The notes below the pieces were generated by a model that made no database searches, was not told the origin of the DNA, and saw only the letters and a program-made list of their open reading frames with translations. DNA of 64,000 bases from Pseudoalteromonas flavipulchra NCIMB 2033 = ATCC BAA-314 (lineage in GTDB: Bacteria; Pseudomonadota; Gammaproteobacteria; Enterobacterales; Alteromonadaceae), in assembly GCA_000814665.1 (NCBI GenBank), contig JWIH01000017.1, positions 62,001-126,000 on the forward strand, in the 5' to 3' direction. Shown piece by piece: positions 58,391-64,000 of the stretch (position 1 is the stretch's first letter; each line of letters starts with the position of its first letter). Position numbers and translations under genes: made by a program.

Positions 58391-58428
58391 AAAAAAGGCC
58401 TGTGTTCTTAGTGAACACAGGCCTTTTT
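58391..58428 (-). terminator. thr operon attenuator terminator
   Basis: The stem AAAAAGGCCTGTGTTC and GAACACAGGCCTTTTT (16 bp, loop TTAGT) is followed on the minus strand by TTTTTTGTTTTT. It lies 23 bp before thrA and just after thrL, the classic attenuator position. Confidence 0.95.
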
Positions 58429-58451
58429 CAAACTCGCACTGACCTATGCCA

Positions 58452-58508
58452 CTATCCCGTTAGGATGGTGGTTGTAATAATGGTCGTAGTGATAATATTC
58501 GTTTTCAT
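58452..58508 (-). CDS. thrL: thr operon leader peptide
   Basis: 18 residues, MKTNIITTTIITTTILTG, with eight Thr and five Ile codons. This is the classic attenuation leader: scarcity of charged threonyl or isoleucyl tRNA stalls the ribosome and prevents the terminator at 58391-58428. The stop is TAG at 58452-58454. It is too short for routine gene callers. Confidence 0.95.
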   Translation of the reverse strand: MKTNIITTTIITTTILTG

Positions 58509-58564
58509 AATTTTAGAGTGCCTGAAGTTTAGCCGCGCTGTCAATACGAAAGAGCAAAATAGAT

Positions 58565-58602
58565 TATGCAAATTTCTAATAGTGACATTTGTAATTTGCA
58601 TA
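58565..58602. promoter_or_regulatory. 10-bp inverted repeat upstream of thrL
   Basis: TATGCAAATT (58565-58574) and AATTTGCATA (58593-58602) are perfect reverse complements with an 18-bp loop. It lies immediately after the stop of the response-regulator gene and about 57 bp upstream of thrL. It could be that gene's terminator or an operator. A TTGACA sequence at about 58536-58541 is a possible -35 for the thr operon, with no convincing -10. Confidence 0.45.
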
Positions 58603-58608
58603 GATAAG

Positions 58609-58974
58609 TTATCGGATCCCAAACTGGTGCAGTAATCCTAATAACTGCTCTGCTTTAACCGGTTTTTCTAAAAACCCTAACGCCCCCAAATTTGCTACTC
58701 TTTCTTTCATCTTGGCCTGAACATCTGCCGAAATAACCACTACGAAACATTCAATTCGGTGTGCTTTTATTGCCTCTAACACAGCAATCCCATCAAGTAT
58801 TGGCATGGTTAAATCCAGGCACAATAAATCTATTTGCTGGGTTTTCAGTAAATCAATCGCCTGCTGGCCATTCTGTGCTTGGTGCAAGGTCAGGTCTAAT
58901 TTGCTCTGTAAGTTTTTAATGACTTGTTTACGGGCGACAGCCGAATCATCGCAAACTAAGACGGAATAACTCAT
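58609..58974 (-). CDS. Single-domain response regulator (CheY-like)
   Basis: 121 residues, one receiver domain and no output. The acidic pair Asp9-Asp10, phosphorylation site Asp54 in CLDLTMP, Ser82 in VISAD and Lys104 in LEKPV are all present. It is divergent from the histidine kinase at 59173, its probable partner. The target of the regulator is not known; CheY-type motor control is unproven. Confidence 0.9.
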   Translation of the reverse strand: MSYSVLVCDDSAVARKQVIKNLQSKLDLTLHQAQNGQQAIDLLKTQQIDLLCLDLTMPILDGIAVLEAIKAHRIECFVVVISADVQAKMKERVANLGALGFLEKPVKAEQLLGLLHQFGIR

Positions 58975-59107
58975 AAAGTGGTCAGTCTTGTACTATCGTT
59001 AATAAAACGGTCACTGGATATCGCTATCTTATAACACATTAAACTTTCCTAGGTAAGGCGCTAAAAAGCATAATTAATGAAGATAATTATTTATTTTTAA
59101 CCATTTA

Positions 59108-59135
59108 TTGGCTAACTTTAAAAACAGATTATACA
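59108..59135 (+). promoter_or_regulatory. Promoter of the histidine kinase gene
   Basis: TTGGCT (59108-59113), a 16-nt spacer and TATACA (59130-59135), 37 bp before the start. Confidence 0.6.
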
Positions 59136-59172
59136 AAGGCGATGAACTTACCGTAGGAGCTCAGCTTAATTC

Positions 59173-60933
59173 ATGCTGCAAAAAAGCCTCTCAAAAAAAT
59201 TGCTCACCAATGTGCTGTCGGTTTACTTCCTTCTAACCTTTGTCGTCACATGTGGTCAAATCGTTGCTGAATACGTCAATACCAAAGACTATATTCGCAA
59301 TGAACTTACCATGCTGCAAAAAACCTTTAGCCGCAGTTTGACCCGTGCCATTTGGGAACTCAATACGAAGCAGACCGTTACTACCGCTGAGGGGCTACTT
59401 GCGATCCCCATGATCGAAGGAATTATTGTACGTGATGACAGCGGTGAGATTATTTCACAGCTTGGCCGCTCACTAGATATCCACGAGCTGTATAGCCAAC
59501 AGCTTGTTCAAGAAGAAGCAATAATCGAAGATACGCCCTCTGGTTTATTTGGTTATACATTTCCGTTGATTTTTGAATTTTCGGGACGTGCAACACAAGT
59601 CGGTGATGTAACATTGTTTTCTAGCCGAGAAGTCGTCTTTAGTCGCATTATGATTTCTATCTACTTTTTGATAGGTAATGCGATGATCAAGACGACTTTC
59701 TTGATTATTCTATTTTTAATTGCCTTCAGAAAGCTACTTACCGAGCCATTAAGCGACCTCACCGAGCAAATTGAAGACTTTGAGGTCGACAACGTTGATG
59801 GCCATAAAATAGATATCGGCGCAAAAGAGCGCAATGAACTAAAGATCATGGAAGAGGCATTCAATAAGCTAATTGATAAGGTCTCTGAATATCGTAAAAA
59901 ACTCGACCAAACTCAAAAAGAGCTGCTGATCAGCAATGAAAAGCTCGACCAACATAATATTCAGTTGGAACAAGAAGTCGCACGTAAAACTTCAAACCTG
60001 AGCCAAGCGATGATGGATCTTCAGCAACAAAAATATGAATTAGAAAAACAGAAGTTAACGCTCACAGAAGAGATTGATTTAAGAAAACAAACAGAAGAAG
60101 AATTACTAACGAAACAAAAAGAACTTGAGAAATACGTAGATGAGCTGAATATGGCTCAAGAGCGCCTAGTGGGCTCTGAAAAAATGGCGGCACTTGGTGG
60201 TCTCGTTGCCGGTATTACGCACGATATTAATACCCCCGTTGGTATCGGCGTGACAGCAACGTCGTTCTTGCAGGAACGTTTAGATCAGCTTGAGGCGGCG
60301 TACAACGGAAAAACCTTATCACCAAAAGCGTTAGAAGAATTCATTAGCGAAGCAAAGCAAAGTGCTAGCCTACTTACCACCAATTTAGACCGTGCATCGG
60401 AGCTTGTCGCAAGCTTTAAACAAATTGCAGTCGATCAGGCCAGTGAAGCGGTTCGTACTATTAACCTGAAGCAATACCTTGGTGAAGTGATCCGCTCATT
60501 ACATCCAAAATTGAAGAAAACTCATCATCAAGTGAATGTTGAATGCCCTGAAGACATGACGCTAAATTTACCAGCTGGGGCAATTAGCCAAATATTCACT
60601 AACCTTATCATGAACTCTTTGATCCATGGTTTTGAAAATCAAGACCAAGGACAAATAGATATTAAGATTAAAGAAGACAATGGTATGGTAAATATCGTCT
60701 ACAAAGACAACGGCAAGGGCGTAAGTAAAGCCCAACTAGACCGGTTGTTTGATCCCTTCTTTACGACCAAACGCGATCAAGGTGGCAGTGGGCTTGGTAC
60801 CCATATTACCCTAAACCTCGTAAAACAAACTTTGAATGGGGATATCGAAGTAAATAGTGAAGAAGGCAAAGGCCTCACCTACTACATCAGCTTCCCAAAA
60901 GACTTACAAAAACCAATGGCGATGTTTAGCTAA
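59173..60933 (+). CDS. Membrane sensor histidine kinase
   Basis: 586 residues. Two membrane segments (about 13-33 and 160-183) bracket a sensor domain of about 130 residues. A HAMP-like region follows, then a long coiled coil (about 235-335, rich in Gln, Glu and Lys). The phosphorylation site is His350 in VAGITHDINTPVGIG, and the ATP domain has N-box NLIMNSLIHGF, DNGKGVS and GGSGLGTHI. GGAG lies 13 nt before the ATG, longer than usual. It is divergent from the receiver protein. Confidence 0.92.
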   Translation: MLQKSLSKKLLTNVLSVYFLLTFVVTCGQIVAEYVNTKDYIRNELTMLQKTFSRSLTRAIWELNTKQTVTTAEGLLAIPMIEGIIVRDDSGEIISQLGRSLDIHELYSQQLVQEEAIIEDTPSGLFGYTFPLIFEFSGRATQVGDVTLFSSREVVFSRIMISIYFLIGNAMIKTTFLIILFLIAFRKLLTEPLSDLTEQIEDFEVDNVDGHKIDIGAKERNELKIMEEAFNKLIDKVSEYRKKLDQTQKELLISNEKLDQHNIQLEQEVARKTSNLSQAMMDLQQQKYELEKQKLTLTEEIDLRKQTEEELLTKQKELEKYVDELNMAQERLVGSEKMAALGGLVAGITHDINTPVGIGVTATSFLQERLDQLEAAYNGKTLSPKALEEFISEAKQSASLLTTNLDRASELVASFKQIAVDQASEAVRTINLKQYLGEVIRSLHPKLKKTHHQVNVECPEDMTLNLPAGAISQIFTNLIMNSLIHGFENQDQGQIDIKIKEDNGMVNIVYKDNGKGVSKAQLDRLFDPFFTTKRDQGGSGLGTHITLNLVKQTLNGDIEVNSEEGKGLTYYISFPKDLQKPMAMFS

Positions 60934-61090
60934 CCAAGTTTAGAACACGACAACCGTCCAATACGCCATACTGCAAAGTGGCGTATTGACGCAAGATATC
61001 TCCCCCATCATCAAACATCATCTAGTGGAATACAAGCTGTGACCTTTTTGCTATGATGACCGCAATTTTATTCCAGACGGGCATATTTCT

Positions 61091-62005
61091 ATGTGGTTCA
61101 GTAACTTAATCTGCTACAAATTCAAACAAGATGTAACTTACGCACAAGAAGATTTCGAAAAAGCACTCGAGCAGGATATTTTTCGTCCTTGTGGTAGCCA
61201 AGACATAACCACTTTTGGCTGGACAAAAGCTTTTGGCAAACATGGCCAAATGCTTTCTCATTTTTCTCAAGACAGTATCTTGGTTTGTGCTAAGCGTGAA
61301 GAAAAAGTGCTTCCTGCAGCCGTAGTCAATGAAATGGTCGCCGAAAAAATTGAGCAAATAGAGCAACAAGAAAATCGTCCAGTAAAGAAAAAAGAAAAAG
61401 ACGATATTAAAGAAAATATCCTAGCCACTTTATTGCCTCAAGCGTTCAAAAAATCGAGCCTGCAATTTGCTTTTATCGACCAAAAATCAGGTTGGGTGAT
61501 TGTAAATAGTGCCAGCTTCAATAAAGCGGAAGAACTACTTGCACTACTGCGTAAGTCTCTGGGCACGCTTCCTGTTGTACCTGCGTTTGCAAACTATGAT
61601 TTAGACTTACAGCTAACACACTGGCTCACCGAGTTTAGTGCACCTGAAGGCTTTGCAATAGGCACCGACGCTGAGTTGCAAGAGCCAGACGACAACGGTG
61701 CTCAAGTCAAGTTAAAACAACATGACCTTTCATCAGACGAAATCAAAACGCACCTAGAAAACGGTAAACGTGTGACTAAACTCGCGTTAGATTGGCGTGA
61801 GCGCGTGAAGTTCGTTTTACAAAACGATGGCACATTAAAACGTTTAAGCTATGCAGAAGCACTTAAAGACCAAAATGCGGATATCCCTAAAGAAGATCTA
61901 GCCGTTAAACTTGATGCTGACTTCATTTTGGTATCGGAAGAAATCAAAGAGTTGTTAGAAGATCTAACCAAAGGTCTTGGTGACGACGAAGGCCTAGCGT
62001 CTTAA
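61091..62005 (+). CDS. rdgC: Recombination-associated protein RdgC
   Basis: 304 residues (E. coli 303). N-terminal MWFSNLICYKFKQDV and GWTKAFGKHGQMLSHFSQDSILVCAKREEKVLPAAVVNEMVAEKI are diagnostic. RdgC forms a ring on DNA and limits RecA activity. It has its own gap upstream and a terminator downstream. Confidence 0.97.
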   Translation: MWFSNLICYKFKQDVTYAQEDFEKALEQDIFRPCGSQDITTFGWTKAFGKHGQMLSHFSQDSILVCAKREEKVLPAAVVNEMVAEKIEQIEQQENRPVKKKEKDDIKENILATLLPQAFKKSSLQFAFIDQKSGWVIVNSASFNKAEELLALLRKSLGTLPVVPAFANYDLDLQLTHWLTEFSAPEGFAIGTDAELQEPDDNGAQVKLKQHDLSSDEIKTHLENGKRVTKLALDWRERVKFVLQNDGTLKRLSYAEALKDQNADIPKEDLAVKLDADFILVSEEIKELLEDLTKGLGDDEGLAS

Positions 62006-62047
62006 TTTTAGAGTCAATTACCTAGGGCCTGTTGACCTTTGGGTACG

Positions 62048-62084
62048 AAAAATTGATAGCGGATATGGCTATCAATTTTTCTTT
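62048..62084 (+). terminator. Terminator of rdgC
   Basis: A perfect 13-bp stem (AAAAATTGATAGC, 62048-62060, and GCTATCAATTTTT, 62068-62080) with a 7-nt loop and a T-rich tail. Confidence 0.9.
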
Positions 62085-62350
62085 ATCCAGCTCAATACGC
62101 TATCTTCACAAGGTCGCTTTGCGCCAATAACGAGCGGACTGCACGCACTCAAGTGCGAGCGTATAGTTACTGGCTCGCCACTTTATTTGCACTAACCAAC
62201 GCATTTGTCGCGCTTTATTTACTCTTCAATGGCATGATAGCAATTCGGCTTTGGCAGTAACGCTTTGCTAACCTGAATTTCAGGTATCGAAGACAATTTA
62301 CGCCAGTAGCCCGATACCCGAAAACGGTAACTCGTACAATTAAACGGAGT
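62085..62350. other. Remainder of the rdgC-EamA gap
   Basis: Part of the 345-bp gap 62006-62350. Apart from the terminator, it has small inverted repeats: CGCACT-CA-AGTGCG at 62144-62157, and GGTATCG (62283-62289) with CGATACC (62312-62318). I see no gene here and no convincing promoter. Confidence 0.5.
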
Positions 62351-62359
62351 TTGACGCGC

Positions 62360-63253
62360 GTGAATGTAAAAAGCATTTCATTGGCTTTAATAGTAGTGAT
62401 AATTTGGGGGCTTAACTTTTCGGTCATTAAATTTGGCCTAGCAGAGTTGCCTCCTATTTTATTCTCAGGCTTGCGTTTTTTGGTAGTCGCGATCCCTGCA
62501 GTATTCTTCATTCCTTTTCCTAAAACGTCGGTATGGAACGTACTCGGTGTTGGGCTGTTTTTAGGTGTGCTTAAGTTTAGCTTGCTGTTTATTGCGATGG
62601 AGTCAAACGCATCAGCCGGCATTGCTTCTTTGCTGCTACAAGCCCAAGTCATTTTCACGGTTTTGCTAAGTGTTTTGTTGTTAAAGGAAACCATGGATCG
62701 CTTTCAAGTGGTGGGGATTAGCATCGCAACGTTTGGCTTTAGTTTGTTTTTTATCAACTCCTCTGGGTCAACGACAATATTGGGCGCGGTGCTCATTCTA
62801 TTAGCGGCATTATTTTGGTCGTTTTCAAATCTTATTATGAAGCGCCTGCAAGACGTTAATTTACTCCACTTTATTGTCTGGGTAAGCCTAGTGCCGCCAT
62901 TGCCACTTTTTACACTATCTTATTTTATTGAAACTGATGCCCCATTGACCTTACTACTAAACACCACAACACAGTCTTGGCTATCCATTGCCTATGTGGG
63001 TTATATCTCGACGCTGATTGCATTCGCAGTATGGGGTTGGCTACTTAAAAATTACAAGGCCGCGGCAGTGACGCCTTTTGCTTTATTAATCCCTATTGTT
63101 GGCATTGTAGGTTCAGCGTTATTACTCAATGAGCAATTGATGCTAATGGAAGCCGTTGGGGGTGGTTTTATTTTATGTGGCTTAACGATTTCAGTTACAG
63201 GTGCTCGGATAAGCAGAATAGTTCGAAAGCCTCAAACTGAGGCTATACCCTAA
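62360..63253 (+). CDS. EamA/DMT family transporter
   Basis: 297 residues from the GTG at 62360, which has GGAG at 10 nt; the TTG at 62351 is only 1-2 nt from the same GGAG and is less likely. Ten membrane segments in two EamA halves; the first begins LALIVVIIWGLNFSVIKFGLAELPP. Members export or import small metabolites such as amino acids; the substrate cannot be told. Confidence 0.92.
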   Translation: MNVKSISLALIVVIIWGLNFSVIKFGLAELPPILFSGLRFLVVAIPAVFFIPFPKTSVWNVLGVGLFLGVLKFSLLFIAMESNASAGIASLLLQAQVIFTVLLSVLLLKETMDRFQVVGISIATFGFSLFFINSSGSTTILGAVLILLAALFWSFSNLIMKRLQDVNLLHFIVWVSLVPPLPLFTLSYFIETDAPLTLLLNTTTQSWLSIAYVGYISTLIAFAVWGWLLKNYKAAAVTPFALLIPIVGIVGSALLLNEQLMLMEAVGGGFILCGLTISVTGARISRIVRKPQTEAIP

Positions 63254-63256
63254 ACG

Positions 63257-63282
63257 ATAAAGACCTCACCAGAGGTCTTTAT
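63257..63282. terminator. Bidirectional terminator between EamA and HDOD genes
   Basis: An 11-bp stem (ATAAAGACCTC, 63257-63267, and GAGGTCTTTAT, 63272-63282) with a 4-nt loop lies 4 bp after the EamA stop and 47 bp before the end of the converging HDOD gene. Confidence 0.75.
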
Positions 63283-63328
63283 ATTCACGGCAAACAAAAG
63301 CGCTGAAACCGCGTATTGAGTACTGGGA

Positions 63329-64000
63329 TTAAGCAAACATTGTTTTAACGTCTTCGAGTACATTCAAATAAGTGTCATCAGCAAACATATTCACCTCTCT
63401 TATTACCCCTTTTTCTTCATACTGTTTTAGCGCTGCAGACTTATCCGACACCTGCAAAATACCTTCTACAATTGCACCAACACGAATAAAGTCGACATAA
63501 CAAACATGTTCAGGCCGATAATTTGGATTTGCCCAGCTTTCTGCGACTTCAACAAACTCATCGGTGAATTCCCACTCTCGCATTATTGCCCCCCCAATTT
63601 TGCCGCCTAATTTCTGGATGGCATGAGCCAAAAAGCTTGGGTTGGCAAACACTTCAGGGTGACGTTCAGCCTCTGTCAAAATCGGTAAAACACCGATATT
63701 AAACACCAAAGAAGCCAAGGTGATTGTATCTTTGTTAAGCGATGTATGCTTGTTGACGCGAAGATAAAAATCCATCGTTGTTATCGCTTGGCAAGCAACT
63801 TTTAGCGTTTTCTGCCAAGCTTTGTCCATGTAAGTCTTGATAAGCTTGTTATTAGAAACGAATAGCTGCTCCATCGCCATTGCAGTCGCTATATTCTTGA
63901 TTTGTCTGAGACCGATACGAGTTACCGCTTGGTTTAAGGTATTTACCTTCACCGTACGGCCCATAAAAGCACTATTGGCAACTTTGATCATACGTGCTGC
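63329..64000 (-). CDS. HDOD-domain protein, C-terminal part
   Basis: At least 223 residues; the frame is open to the window edge, so the 5' end is outside (an internal ATG at 63991 is preceded in frame by Ala-Ala-Arg). HDOD pattern: MIKVANSAFMGRTVKVNTLNQAVTRIGLRQIKNIATAMAMEQLF, then LASLVFNIGVLPILTEAE and GGKIGGAIMREWEFTDEFVEVAESW. HDOD proteins are signalling or regulatory relatives of HD phosphohydrolases; the metal-binding residues of active enzymes are not evident. Function unknown. Confidence 0.9.
   Translation of the reverse strand, partial: AARMIKVANSAFMGRTVKVNTLNQAVTRIGLRQIKNIATAMAMEQLFVSNNKLIKTYMDKAWQKTLKVACQAITTMDFYLRVNKHTSLNKDTITLASLVFNIGVLPILTEAERHPEVFANPSFLAHAIQKLGGKIGGAIMREWEFTDEFVEVAESWANPNYRPEHVCYVDFIRVGAIVEGILQVSDKSAALKQYEEKGVIREVNMFADDTYLNVLEDVKTMFA

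Noticed and set aside
62006..62040. Possible insertion-sequence remnant starting GGGCCTGTTGACC after rdgC
   Set aside because: It vaguely resembles repeat ends but I could not identify a matching inverted end or any transposase fragment.
62265..62285. TAACCTGA...TCAGGTAT inverted repeat as a possible MITE footprint
   Set aside because: It differs from the MITE ends (TAACCTGAG/CTCAGGTTA) and nothing else of the element is nearby; chance is likely.

Overview
The window is chromosomal DNA of a marine gammaproteobacterium, most likely Pseudoalteromonas or a close relative in the Alteromonadales. This rests on gene content and order: leuS-lptE-holA-nadD-rsfS-rlmH-mrdA-mrdB-rlpA-dacA-ybeD-lipB-lipA, pomAB next to xseB-ispA-dxs, and thiL-nusB-ribH-ribBA-ribE-ribD-nrdR-glyA, with high identity to enterobacterial and Vibrio proteins. 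The genus is inference. No rRNA, tRNA, CRISPR array, intact insertion sequence or prophage was seen.

Layout. 1-3.8 kb: 3' end of putA, a divergent pair of HTH regulators around an operator-rich gap, a LysE-type exporter and mgsA. 3.8-7.1 kb: a YegD-type Hsp70 gene and a PAS-GGDEF gene. They are separated by a tandem array of 205-bp units made from the 5' end of one gene and the 3' end of the other; a 198-bp MITE-like element follows. 7.1-14.3 kb: an envelope-stress and polyamine-type cluster (Spo0M-like protein, lipoprotein, duplicated DUF350 membrane protein, membrane-fused spermidine-synthase-like protein, YjfI/DUF2170, PspA/IM30, DUF4178-like protein, a ribbon-helix-helix-like protein and a small membrane protein). 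It ends at a second copy of the MITE. 14.6-21.6 kb: FKBP isomerase, Lon-family protease, zinc-ribbon protein, TonB-dependent receptor and a PepSY membrane protein.

21.8-34.5 kb: the leuS to lipA housekeeping run (tRNA charging, LPS assembly, NAD, ribosome silencing and rRNA methylation, rod-shape peptidoglycan synthesis, lipoate). 34.6-37.9 kb: accessory genes, namely a TPR membrane protein, an aromatic amino acid permease, a small membrane protein and a previously uncalled 29-codon ORF. 38-43 kb: sodium-type flagellar stator genes and the xseB-ispA-dxs isoprenoid genes. 43-46 kb: a large propeller-GGDEF sensor. 46-53.5 kb: the riboflavin, thiamine, nrdR and glyA block. 53.7-58.5 kb: thrABC with an intact thrL attenuator. 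58.6-64 kb: a response regulator divergent from a histidine kinase, rdgC, an EamA transporter and a truncated HDOD gene.

Most of the window is conserved core genome. The unusual parts are the 205-bp array, the MITE family (two full copies, two relics, one of which supplies a stop codon), the PspA/polyamine operon with a paired palindrome inside it, and the tiny ORF upstream of an orphan membrane protein. Functions given for the unusual loci are inference.
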